A model generated the notes under the pieces. It saw nothing but the letters and a program-made list of their open reading frames with translations, ran no database searches and was not told the DNA's origin. Below, piece after piece: positions 28,509 through 37,602 of a stretch of 53,430 nucleotides of DNA (position 1 is its first letter; every line of letters begins with the position of its first letter). The translations under genes and the position numbers were made by a program. The stretch is from an uncultured Burkholderiales bacterium (lineage in GTDB: Bacteria; Pseudomonadota; Gammaproteobacteria; Burkholderiales; Burkholderiaceae_C), in contig CAIMUZ010000174.1 of NCBI GenBank assembly GCA_903844775.1, positions 1 through 53,430 on the forward strand, read 5' to 3'.

Positions 28509-30110
28509 GTGGCATCATTTTCTGAACCTCAGCTCGACAAGGTCAGTCGAAGTGGCATTGAAATTCCCGCCAGCGTCGACGCTGGCGCTGTGAACGCCGA
28601 CAAAATTGGCAAGGCAGGAGAATACCCATTCACTCGCGGTATTTTTCCAGATGGCTATCAAGGCCGCTTGTGGACCATTCGGCAGTACTCTGGTTTTGGA
28701 ACTGCAGAAGAGTCGAATGAGCGCTACAAATTTCTTTTAGCCCAAGGCCAAACAGGCTTGTCGGTTGCGCTCGATTTGCCAACACAGTGCGGCTACGACC
28801 CAACTCACCCCATGGCCAGACCCGAGATTGGGAAAGTGGGCGTGTCACTGTCGAATCTCTCTGAAGCAGAAATTCTCTTCAAAGACTTAGACCTTTCCAA
28901 AATATCCACGTCCTTCACCATCAACGGTACGGCCGCCATCATCTACGCCATGTATTTGGCTGTGGCCGACAAGCAAGGTGTGCACCGCTCCAAACTGACT
29001 GGCACCATTCAAAATGATATTTTGAAGGAATACGTGGCACGAGGCACTTGGATTTTTCCGGTCAAGCCTTCTATGCGTCTCATTGCCGATTCCATTTTGT
29101 ATTCCAACGACGAAACACCGCGCTTCAACCCCATCAGCATTGCGGGCGCACACGTTCGAGATGCAGGTGCGACAGCTGCTGAAGAAATGGCCTACACCTT
29201 GGCCAATGGCTTGGCGTATGTTGATGAATTGAACAGCCGCGGCGGAGACATTGAAAAGTTTGCAAAGCGCTTGTCCTTCTTTTTCTATGTTCACATGGAC
29301 TTCTTTGAGGAGATTGCCAAGTTCCGCGCGGGACGCCGAATTTGGGCCAAGCTGATGAAGGAACGCTATGGTGCTCAAGATCCCAAAGCACAACACTTTC
29401 GATTTGGTGTGGTCTGCGGTGGTTCTTCCTTAGTGGCGCCGCAAGCCTACAACAATGTGGTGCGAGTGGCCGTTGAAACCATGGCCGCAGTATTTGGAGG
29501 CGCACAGTCTATTTTTACATGTGCCATGGACGAAGCCTTCCAAATTCCAACCGAGTTCAGTGCCGAACTGGCTGTGCGCACACAGCAAATCATTGCCTAT
29601 GAGTCAGGCATCGCTCGAAGCGTCGACCCCTTGGGTGGAAGCTACGTGCTGGAGCAATACACCGACAAGATGGAAGAAACCATTTTGGGCATCATGCATG
29701 AGATTGATGCCTATGGCGGCGTAACCAAAGCAATTGAAGATGGATGGCTACAACTTCGTTTGGCCAGACGTGGTTTAGAAAGAAAAGTCGACACGGACAG
29801 TGGTAAGAATGTGGTGGTGGGTCAAAACCATTTTCGCAAAGCCGATGAAGAGATTGGTGTTGGTGATGTTTTCAAACTCGATCCCACCGTCGCACAACGC
29901 GCGTTAGAAAAATTTGAACGCACACTCAATTCCCGTGATCAAGCGCAAGTGGACCATTCATTGGCTCAACTTTCAAAAGCGGCTGCAGATGACAAAGTCA
30001 ATGTCATGCCTTACCTCGTCGACTGCTGTCATGCCTACGCTACTGTGGGTGAGATGGTGGCTTGTCTGAAAAAAGAATGGGGCGAATTTCAGGAGCCAGT
30101 CAATTTATGA
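28509..30110 (+). CDS. B12-dependent acyl-CoA mutase large (substrate-binding) subunit, methylmalonyl-CoA mutase superfamily, substrate unknown; GTG start
   Basis: LWTIRQYSGFGTAEESNERYKFLLAQGQTGLSVALDLPTQCGYD, LTGTIQNDILKEY, RTQQIIAYESGIARSVDPLGGSY; no fused B12 domain. Confidence 0.93.
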   Translation: MASFSEPQLDKVSRSGIEIPASVDAGAVNADKIGKAGEYPFTRGIFPDGYQGRLWTIRQYSGFGTAEESNERYKFLLAQGQTGLSVALDLPTQCGYDPTHPMARPEIGKVGVSLSNLSEAEILFKDLDLSKISTSFTINGTAAIIYAMYLAVADKQGVHRSKLTGTIQNDILKEYVARGTWIFPVKPSMRLIADSILYSNDETPRFNPISIAGAHVRDAGATAAEEMAYTLANGLAYVDELNSRGGDIEKFAKRLSFFFYVHMDFFEEIAKFRAGRRIWAKLMKERYGAQDPKAQHFRFGVVCGGSSLVAPQAYNNVVRVAVETMAAVFGGAQSIFTCAMDEAFQIPTEFSAELAVRTQQIIAYESGIARSVDPLGGSYVLEQYTDKMEETILGIMHEIDAYGGVTKAIEDGWLQLRLARRGLERKVDTDSGKNVVVGQNHFRKADEEIGVGDVFKLDPTVAQRALEKFERTLNSRDQAQVDHSLAQLSKAAADDKVNVMPYLVDCCHAYATVGEMVACLKKEWGEFQEPVNL

Positions 30111-30523
30111 GCAACAACACACAAACCATGCCCTTAGCGGGGCGCCGTATTTTGATCGGCAAACCAGGACTAGATGGTCATGACATTGGTGCAAAAATAA
30201 TCGCCTTAACGCTTCGCGATGCCGGCGCAGAAGTCATCTACACAGGTTTGCGACGAAGCCCATTGCAAATTGCACAAGTTGCAATTGACGAAGGTGTGGA
30301 TGCTGTGGGTCTCAGCATTTTGTCGGGTAGTCACAAAGAGTTGGTAGAAAACGTCATGGCTGAATTGAAAAATCTCAAGGCCGACAGCGTCAAGGTTTTT
30401 GTGGGCGGGACCATTCCCAAATCTGACCATGCGTTCCTCAGTCAGCTGGGAGTTGCTGCTGTATTTACTGCTGATATGTCCTTGGAAGAAGTCGTACAAG
30501 AACTAGCGATTCAACTTTCATGA
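30107..30523 (+). CDS. Cobalamin-binding small subunit of the acyl-CoA mutase
   Basis: GKPGLDGHDIGAKII (DxHxxG), GLSILSGSH, FVGGTIP; ATGA overlap with upstream gene, so start 30107 rather than 30062. Confidence 0.94.
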   Translation: MSNNTQTMPLAGRRILIGKPGLDGHDIGAKIIALTLRDAGAEVIYTGLRRSPLQIAQVAIDEGVDAVGLSILSGSHKELVENVMAELKNLKADSVKVFVGGTIPKSDHAFLSQLGVAAVFTADMSLEEVVQELAIQLS

Positions 30524-31689
30524 ACAAGCCAACGGGTTTTTCCGCTGGGCCGCTGGCGGGCATTCGCATCATTGAAGTTGGCCACATGTTGGCTGGGCCT
30601 TATTGCGGCTTGTTACTGGCTGACATGGGGGCAGAAGTTATCAAAATCGAACCTCGCAATGGCGACATTGCGCGTCACGTTAGCCCTCACTTTATTGGCC
30701 CCCACAACGCCTACTTTGCAAGTTTGAACAGAAACAAGCAAAGCATTGTGTTAGATCTGGCAAGTCATGAGGGGCGGCAGGAACTTGAAAAATTAGTCTC
30801 CAACTCTCACGCGCTGATCACCAATTTACGACCGTCAGCCATACGCAAACTGGGACTGACCTACGACAGCCTCGGCATGCACAATCAGAAGTTTGTGTGC
30901 GTTGCACTCACTGGTTACGGACTAGAAGGCCCCTATTCAGAAAATCCAGCATATGACTACGTCATACAAGCTCTTACAGGCGTGATGTCACTGACTGGGG
31001 ACCCCTCAGCGCCACCCACCAAGGCTGGCTATTCGGCTGTAGACAACTCAGCCGGCATGGTGGCAGCCATGGGGCTTTTGGCAAAAATTGTAGAAGGAAA
31101 AGGCGGCCAAGTGGATGTGGCGATGTATGACGTGATGTTGTCACAGCTCAACTATTTGGTGGGTGCATCCCTGAATGCAAACGAAGAGATTAAACGTTAC
31201 GCTCATTCATCACACCCCTACATGGTGCCTGCGCAAATTTTTCTAACCGCTAAAGGCTGGCTAACGTTGTTCATCACCCATGACAAATTTTGGGCAAAAT
31301 TTTGTCATGAAATTGGAAAACCTGAGTGGATTACAGACGAAGTATTTGCAAGTATGGCATCAAGACGTCAGAACAGAGATGTCGTGTTAACAGCCATCAT
31401 GGCCATTCTAAAGACTCAAAGCGCTGAAATTTGGGTCAAGCGTTTGGCACCGCTAGGGCTGGTCGTTTCCGAAGTGAGCACACTTAACCAGGCGCTAGAC
31501 AGCGAACTCACATCAGCACGCGGACTTGTGGTTAATCTCGTCAACGACTCGGGAGAGCAAACGCTTCCTTTGCGCGCCATTGGAAGCCTTGTACGATTTA
31601 ATGGGTATCAACCTCAATACCGATTGCCACCCTTGCTTGACGAACATCACGAAGTCATTCTTGGAAAGCCCAAGGAGGCTCTAACTTGA
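30520..31689 (+). CDS. CaiB/BaiF (family III) CoA-transferase 2
   Basis: AGIRIIEVGHMLAGPYCGLLLADMGAEVIKIEPRNGD; ATGA overlap with the mutase small subunit. Confidence 0.93.
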   Translation: MNKPTGFSAGPLAGIRIIEVGHMLAGPYCGLLLADMGAEVIKIEPRNGDIARHVSPHFIGPHNAYFASLNRNKQSIVLDLASHEGRQELEKLVSNSHALITNLRPSAIRKLGLTYDSLGMHNQKFVCVALTGYGLEGPYSENPAYDYVIQALTGVMSLTGDPSAPPTKAGYSAVDNSAGMVAAMGLLAKIVEGKGGQVDVAMYDVMLSQLNYLVGASLNANEEIKRYAHSSHPYMVPAQIFLTAKGWLTLFITHDKFWAKFCHEIGKPEWITDEVFASMASRRQNRDVVLTAIMAILKTQSAEIWVKRLAPLGLVVSEVSTLNQALDSELTSARGLVVNLVNDSGEQTLPLRAIGSLVRFNGYQPQYRLPPLLDEHHEVILGKPKEALT

Positions 31690-32615
31690 GCGATTCTGAG
31701 CAACGCACAAAGCTGAATCGATTTGCATTGGGACGCCAATTGACAGCCCTGGCAAATACCAGTCCGCAGGAGATGCTGGACAAAATGCCGTCTGATGCCG
31801 CAAAGCATCAAGCCCAGCGTATTGGCCTGACGGGTGCGCCGGGCTCCGGCAAAAGCACATTGGGCGGTCAGCTTGCAATGCACCGCCTCATTCGAGAAAG
31901 TGCTGTGCAACGATTAGGTATTTTGGCCATAGACCCCAGCAGTCCAAAATCCGGTGGCGCTATCTTAGGCGATCGAATCCGCATGGATGAATTACCAGGG
32001 AGCGCTGAACTGTTCATTCGCTCGCTAGGCTCAAGAAGTACTGCCGACGGACTGACAGACAACCTTCCAGAAATGCTGGACCTCATGGACAGCTTTGAAT
32101 TTGATGAAGTCTTGATTGAAACCGTTGGCGTCGGCCAGGTCGAATATGCGGTGCGTTTACAAGTCGACACGCTGGTGTTGGTTCTTTTACCCAACAGCGG
32201 CGACATGGTGCAAGCCATGAAATCAGGCATCATGGAAATGCCCGACATCTTTGTGGTCAACAAATCTGACCTTTCAGGTGCAGATCGAACTGCCGCAGAC
32301 ATTGAGCGAATCACAGCTTTGAGAAAAATAACCAAGGTGCAATGGCACCCTCAAGTGCTATTGGTTTCAAATTCCAAACCGGAAAGTATTGTGGCGCTGT
32401 CAAAAGAAATTGACCGTCACCAAAATTGGCTTATCACTTCGGGTGAACAACAAAAAATTCAAATTGATCGGGCGCGCTACAGGCTTCGACGAATTATCGA
32501 ACGTCGGGTGCAGCAGGTCATTGATGAACTTGGCGACACAGACATGAAACAAGCATTACCCGAGCAGTTTGAAAAGGTCATCAGCAAACTCCGAGGGGCA
32601 CGAAATTCAATTTAA
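31686..32615 (+). CDS. MeaB/ArgK-family P-loop GTPase (B12 mutase chaperone)
   Basis: GAPGSGKSTLGGQL, LAIDPSSPKSGGAILGDRIRM, IETVGVGQVE, NKSD; TTG start overlaps upstream TGA (TTGA). Confidence 0.93.
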   Translation: MSDSEQRTKLNRFALGRQLTALANTSPQEMLDKMPSDAAKHQAQRIGLTGAPGSGKSTLGGQLAMHRLIRESAVQRLGILAIDPSSPKSGGAILGDRIRMDELPGSAELFIRSLGSRSTADGLTDNLPEMLDLMDSFEFDEVLIETVGVGQVEYAVRLQVDTLVLVLLPNSGDMVQAMKSGIMEMPDIFVVNKSDLSGADRTAADIERITALRKITKVQWHPQVLLVSNSKPESIVALSKEIDRHQNWLITSGEQQKIQIDRARYRLRRIIERRVQQVIDELGDTDMKQALPEQFEKVISKLRGARNSI

Positions 32616-33235
32616 TGCTTGGCTGCCAACTCTGGCGCCACGCCATCTGGCAAAGGATACGCATCGACATTGAGGGACATTGAAACCAATGTGTAGTAAC
32701 TCATGGTGGCCATGAGGTCAACAACGCCACGCTCACCAAAATGTTTCGTAACTTCGGCAAACGTTGAATCACTGACTTTTCGAGTTTGAATTAACTCATT
32801 GCAAAATTCAAAGACAGAATTGACATCTGCGGGCAAGTTCTTGGGCTTCGGCGTTTGATTTGCAATCGCTTGAATCAGCGCCACTGGCAGGCCAGCTTCT
32901 TCCGCAATTCGGCGATGGGCCCACCATACAAATTGGGCCGTCCAATCACGCGCCACCAGCAAAATGGCCAACTCATTGAGTGCGAGAGGCAAAGACGAAT
33001 TGAAGCGAGTGTGGGCCCCAAACGACTGCGCAAGATGTCCTACTTCAGGACTTCGCAACAAGACGTTGTAAGGGCCTTGCATGTTGCCACGCTTCCCGCC
33101 CAAAACAGCACGGGTCATTTGTTGCTGTTCAGGCGACATGGTTTCCCATGTCAGGGGCTTGAAGCGATTGCCTCTTAATTCAAACGGTGGCACCTGATAC
33201 GGACTCTGCTGCATGTTTTCAGATGCGTTGGTCAT
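32612..33235 (-). CDS. Carboxymuconolactone decarboxylase-like (AhpD-fold) protein
   Basis: LALNELAILLVARDWTAQFVWWAHRRIAEEAGL; typical CMD-like context but no CxxC. Confidence 0.85.
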   Translation of the reverse strand: MTNASENMQQSPYQVPPFELRGNRFKPLTWETMSPEQQQMTRAVLGGKRGNMQGPYNVLLRSPEVGHLAQSFGAHTRFNSSLPLALNELAILLVARDWTAQFVWWAHRRIAEEAGLPVALIQAIANQTPKPKNLPADVNSVFEFCNELIQTRKVSDSTFAEVTKHFGERGVVDLMATMSYYTLVSMSLNVDAYPLPDGVAPELAAKH

Positions 33236-33242
33236 GAATACT

Positions 33243-34067
33243 TTAAATGGGTTGATCGCCTTGCAGCGTAATCCGGTTCAAGACGCGGCGGAAGCCATGA
33301 TAGTCGTTCACGGGATTGTGCTGTGCGCAACGGTTGTCCCAAAATGCGACTGCATCTGGCTCCCAAGACCATCGGCAGGTGAACTCAGGCTTGACTTGAT
33401 GCTCAAACAAAAAGGACAACAAGGATGCGCTTTCCTTGTCTGTTAAGCCTTCAATGCCAGCGGTGTGCGCCACATTGACGTAGAGCGCTTTGCGGCCAGT
33501 CTCGGGGTGAGTGCGAACCACAGGATGCGAACTACTGAAACTTTTAGGGGAAGATTCAATGCCATCGGACTTGATGCGATCTTCCCTGGTTTTGGAAACA
33601 TCTGCTTTGGCCGAGGTGTTGACACCCTTCAAGCCATGCAACAAACGTTGCATGGTGTCTGACAAGGCCTCGTAAGCGGCATATTGGCAAGCAAACAAGG
33701 TGTCGCCTCCATAGGGGGGAATTTCTTTCGAAAGCAACATCGAACCCATGGGCGGTATTTCTAAATAAGCAGTGTCAGAGTGCCATACACCACCAAAGTT
33801 GACCTTCTCGTGTTCTAACTTTTTCACTTCGATGATTTGCGGAAAGTCTTCGAAGCCTTTGACGAAGGGATATTCAATGGGCTCGCCCATGGCCTTGGCA
33901 AAGTTCATGAATTGTTGCGAAGTGAGCGCTTGATTGCGAAAAAATATGACGCTATTTTTTAAAAATACATCACGGACTTCTTTCGTTAAATCGGTCGACA
34001 TGGGTTGCGTTAAATCAACCCCAGAAATTTCTGCCCCCAAGGCACCTGCAATTCTTTTTATTTTCAT
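33243..34067 (-). CDS. TauD/TfdA-family Fe(II)/2-oxoglutarate-dependent dioxygenase
   Basis: WHSDTAYLEIPPMGSMLLSKEIPPYGGDTLFA (HxD), distal NRCAQHNPVNDYHGFRRVLNRITL; ATG 34067 with GAGGTG upstream. Confidence 0.92.
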   Translation of the reverse strand: MKIKRIAGALGAEISGVDLTQPMSTDLTKEVRDVFLKNSVIFFRNQALTSQQFMNFAKAMGEPIEYPFVKGFEDFPQIIEVKKLEHEKVNFGGVWHSDTAYLEIPPMGSMLLSKEIPPYGGDTLFACQYAAYEALSDTMQRLLHGLKGVNTSAKADVSKTREDRIKSDGIESSPKSFSSSHPVVRTHPETGRKALYVNVAHTAGIEGLTDKESASLLSFLFEHQVKPEFTCRWSWEPDAVAFWDNRCAQHNPVNDYHGFRRVLNRITLQGDQPI

Positions 34068-34088
34068 ATTCAATCACCTCAAACTCAA

Positions 34089-35090
34089 TTAATCTGCAGT
34101 TGCACCGGAACTTTTAACCACTGCCGCCCATATTTTAATGTCGGCGCTGAGGATGGCTTGAAATTCTTGCGGGGTGGTCTCAAAGGGCTCTGCACCAACC
34201 GCTGCAAATTTGTCCAGAAGCTCCTTGTCTTCCATCACCTTTTTAACGTCGGCATTGATCTGCCTGGCCACACTGGCCGGCGTTCCTTTAGAGGCAAACA
34301 AACCAAACCAAGTATTGATCACAAAGCCAGGAAATCCAGACTCAGAAATGGTCGGAATGTCTTTGAATGCTGCCGAGCGCTTGGAGCCCGTAACACTCAA
34401 CCCCTTGACGGTGCCAGCGCGTATGTGCTGGGCCACCGAAGGCAAGCTGGTGAAGACCACTTGAATTTGCCCAGAGATTAAATCTGTCAAAGCAGGCGCG
34501 GCCCCTTTGTAAGGGATGTGCTGCATTTTGGCGCCACTGGCTGTGTTGAACATTTCACCTAACAAATGATTGACAGACCCGTTACCTGCCGAACCAAATG
34601 CCACAGGTCTTTGTCCTGCATAAGCAGCCAAAGCCTTCATGTTGGTGACCGGCACAGCCGCGTTGACCGCTGCCACAAAGGGGACATTGGCCAAAGTGGC
34701 CACCGCCACAAAATCGGCTTCTGGATCAAACGGCAACTTGCTATAGATGCTGGGATTGATGGCGTGAGAGCCGACATAGGACATCAGCAAAGTGTGGCCA
34801 TCACCCGGCGCTTTCGCCACCGCATCCATGCCAATGTTGCCACCGGCACCTGGTCGGTTTTCAATCACAACGGGTTGGCCCCATTTTTCAGAAAGCTTTT
34901 GGCCAACGATGCGCGCCAATGCGTCAGAAGCGCCGCCGGGCGTTTGTGGCACGATGATACGAACGGGTTTGGTGGGAAAATTGGGGGCGGTTGATTGGGC
35001 AAATGCGACACCCATTAAATGCACGGCCAAAAAAGAACCAAAAATCCAGTGAGTGAGCGAACGGCGATGCGCGAATTGAACTTGATTCAT
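34089..35090 (-). CDS. TctC/Bug-family substrate-binding protein 3
   Basis: FPTKPVRIIVPQTPGGASDALARIVGQKLSEKWGQPVVIENRPGAGGNIGMDAVAK. Confidence 0.93.
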   Translation of the reverse strand: MNQVQFAHRRSLTHWIFGSFLAVHLMGVAFAQSTAPNFPTKPVRIIVPQTPGGASDALARIVGQKLSEKWGQPVVIENRPGAGGNIGMDAVAKAPGDGHTLLMSYVGSHAINPSIYSKLPFDPEADFVAVATLANVPFVAAVNAAVPVTNMKALAAYAGQRPVAFGSAGNGSVNHLLGEMFNTASGAKMQHIPYKGAAPALTDLISGQIQVVFTSLPSVAQHIRAGTVKGLSVTGSKRSAAFKDIPTISESGFPGFVINTWFGLFASKGTPASVARQINADVKKVMEDKELLDKFAAVGAEPFETTPQEFQAILSADIKIWAAVVKSSGATAD

Positions 35091-35418
35091 GAAAAATCCT
35101 CGACCCTAGGGTGTGACACAAGATGCAAATTATGGCATTTTAAAACGGCACAGCCTGAGCGAAACACAAGTCAATAACCCTCTTAAGCAACTAGCCAATC
35201 CACGGGAAATGGCTGTGCAAAGTCATTCTCCATTCATCTGTTCCTCACTGGATTTGAGGGCTGGTCCATGACGAGCACAGAATTTGCAACTTAGCTTGAA
35301 AGAGAATTTATTCGATGTGGACAAGTTATCAGTCGACACAAGCTCCCATCTGATTGACCTGGCTCAATCAGAACTCCAGATCAAGGTAAACCCCTACATT
35401 CAAGCGCAACACTTTAAC

Positions 35419-35447
35419 TTGCGAAGCAAATAGTTGAGTGATAGTAT
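35419..35447 (+). promoter_or_regulatory. Candidate sigma-70 promoter for LivK-like 2
   Basis: TTGCGA-17 bp-TAGTAT. Confidence 0.4.
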
Positions 35448-35454
35448 TTAAACA

Positions 35455-35472
35455 ACTTACCGGTCGGCATGT
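35455..35472. promoter_or_regulatory. Candidate TetR-type operator, site A
   Basis: ACTTACCGGTCGGCATGT just downstream of the candidate -10. Confidence 0.6.
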
Positions 35473-35566
35473 AAAAAGATTAAATTCATGTCAACAGGAA
35501 AGTTCTGAACTTTATTGAGAACTTCAGCCCTATTTCCACATTCAAATTTCATTTTCAGGAGACACC

Positions 35567-36790
35567 ATGAAACGCTTACCCCGCATCACAAGCCTTGCCG
35601 CAGCAGCTGGCATTGCCATTTTGAGTGCCACCAGCGCACAAGCACAAATCTCAGACGATGTGATTCGCATTGGCATCATGGGCGACATGAATGGCCCCTA
35701 CGCAGCCAACGGCGGCCCAGGCTCGGTCTTGGCAGCACGCATGGCCATTGAAGACTTTGGCGGCAAAGTTTTAGGCAAAAATATTGAACTGGTTGTGGCC
35801 GATGATCAAAATAAACCAGACATTGGTACCAACTTGGCGCGCCAATGGATCGAAAAAGACAAAGTCGATGTGATCTTGGGTGGCTCCGCCTCCTCCATCG
35901 CACTGAGTGTCAGCAATCTCATGAAACAGGCCAACAAGCCCTATTTGGTTGCGGGCACAGTGACCGATGCCTTGACCGGCAAAGCTTGTTCCCCCATGAA
36001 CATTCAGTTCTTGGTTGACACCTACTCGCTGCCAAAAGCTGGCGTGCAAAGTATGATCAAGCAAGGCGTTAAAAATTTCTTCTTTGTGACAGTGGACTAC
36101 GCCTTTGGCGCAGCGCTCCAAGCTGAAGGCACTAAATTCATTGAAGCCGCAGGCGGCAAGGTCATAGGTTCTGTGAAGCATCCATTAGGTACTACGGATT
36201 TCTCATCCTACCTGATGCAAGCCCAAGCCAGTAAGGCAGATGCCATCGTCGTGCTGAATGCCGGCGCAGACTTGAACAATGCCTTGAAACAGGCTTCAGA
36301 ATTTGGAATCAGTAAAAAAGGTCAATCTGTCAGCGTATTCGGCATGACCATCAACAGCGTCACTGGCATGGGGCTTGACGTGGCACAAGGTCTGCAGATT
36401 ACAGCGCCGTTCTATTGGGATCAAAACGATGAAACTCGTGCATGGACCAAGCGTTTCTTAGAGCGCAACAAGGGCGTCTTGCCAACCTACATCATGGCCG
36501 GCAACTACAGCGCCACCATGCACTACCTGAAAGCAGTTCAAGCCGCAGGTACTGACGAAGGCAAAGCAGTCATGGCCAGAATGAAAGCCACTCCTATCAA
36601 CGACTTCTCTATGAAGAACGTTCGTATTCGCGAAGATGGCCAAACCATGCGTCCCGTGTACATTGTTCAGGTTAAAACCACTGCAGAATCTAAAAACAAA
36701 TACGACCTTTACAACGTCAAAGGCGAAATTCCTCCTGAGCAAGCATTCCGCCCAATGAGCGATGGCGGTTGTGATTTTGTGAAGAAGTAA
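35567..36790 (+). CDS. HAAT-type ABC transporter substrate-binding protein (LivK-like 2)
   Basis: Signal peptide; ISDDVIRIGIMGDMNGPYAANGGPGSVLAARMAIEDFGG; RBS CAGGAGACACCATG. Confidence 0.93.
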   Translation: MKRLPRITSLAAAAGIAILSATSAQAQISDDVIRIGIMGDMNGPYAANGGPGSVLAARMAIEDFGGKVLGKNIELVVADDQNKPDIGTNLARQWIEKDKVDVILGGSASSIALSVSNLMKQANKPYLVAGTVTDALTGKACSPMNIQFLVDTYSLPKAGVQSMIKQGVKNFFFVTVDYAFGAALQAEGTKFIEAAGGKVIGSVKHPLGTTDFSSYLMQAQASKADAIVVLNAGADLNNALKQASEFGISKKGQSVSVFGMTINSVTGMGLDVAQGLQITAPFYWDQNDETRAWTKRFLERNKGVLPTYIMAGNYSATMHYLKAVQAAGTDEGKAVMARMKATPINDFSMKNVRIREDGQTMRPVYIVQVKTTAESKNKYDLYNVKGEIPPEQAFRPMSDGGCDFVKK

Positions 36791-36799
36791 ACACAATAG

Positions 36800-36825
36800 G
36801 TCAGAGAGGGGCAACCCTCTCTGAC
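36800..36825. terminator. Bidirectional hairpin between convergent LivK-like 2 and SDR
   Basis: GTCAGAGAGGG-GCAA-CCCTCTCTGAC, perfect 11-bp stem. Confidence 0.75.
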
Positions 36826-36828
36826 ATT

Positions 36829-37584
36829 TCAGACGGCCAAGGTGCCACCGTCTACTGGCAATGTGACGCCATTCACATAGGTTGCCAAATCTGAGGCTAA
36901 GAAAACAGCCGCACCTGCAATTTCATTAGGCTGCCCCAAGCGTCCCAATGGAATGCGAACCATGAACTTCTCTAAACGCTGAGGATCTGCTCGGGTGGCA
37001 TCGGTCATTGGCGTGACGATAACACCCGGTGCAATGGCATTGACACGAATACCATCTGCACCCAAATCTGCTGCCATGGATTGCGTGAGCATTTTGACTG
37101 CACCTTTTGAGGCGGAATAACCCAAGGCACGCGGCTGACCCAAGAAAGCAGCGCCAGAAGAAATATTAATGATGCATCCTCGTGTGGCGCGCAATGCAGG
37201 TAAAAAAGCATGAATAGTGTTGAATACACCTAGCAAATTTACATCCATCACTTTTCGAATGACAGCATGAGCATTGGGACTGTCAAGGCCTTCGCGCAAA
37301 ATCACGCCAGCGTTGTTAACCAAAATATCAATGTTGCCAACAACTCGCTGGACTTCAGGAACCAAGGCTTGAACCGCTGGAACGTCCGTGACGTCTAGCG
37401 CATAGACCCACCCTTGACCGCCCATCGCATGCACTTTGGCAAGCGTCTCGCTACAACTCGCGAAGTCACGATCGGTAATGACAACTTTAGCGCCTTCTGC
37501 CGCATAAGCCACAGCGATGGCCTGACCAATGCCACTGCCAGCACCAGTCACCAAAGCAACTTTATCAATTAACAAATTAGTCAT
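36829..37584 (-). CDS. SDR-family oxidoreductase
   Basis: [34 protein letters not shown]-terminal VNGVTLPVDGG. Confidence 0.92.
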   Translation of the reverse strand: MTNLLIDKVALVTGAGSGIGQAIAVAYAAEGAKVVITDRDFASCSETLAKVHAMGGQGWVYALDVTDVPAVQALVPEVQRVVGNIDILVNNAGVILREGLDSPNAHAVIRKVMDVNLLGVFNTIHAFLPALRATRGCIINISSGAAFLGQPRALGYSASKGAVKMLTQSMAADLGADGIRVNAIAPGVIVTPMTDATRADPQRLEKFMVRIPLGRLGQPNEIAGAAVFLASDLATYVNGVTLPVDGGTLAV

Positions 37585-37602
37585 GGCAAAGCGCCTTTGG
37601 TA

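Noticed and set aside
28509-30110. Assignment as 2-hydroxyisobutyryl-CoA mutase (HcmA) or isobutyryl-CoA mutase
   Set aside because: Residue 89 equivalent is Tyr, not Ile (HCM) or Phe (ICM), and the SVALDLPT segment lacks the HCM Asp117.
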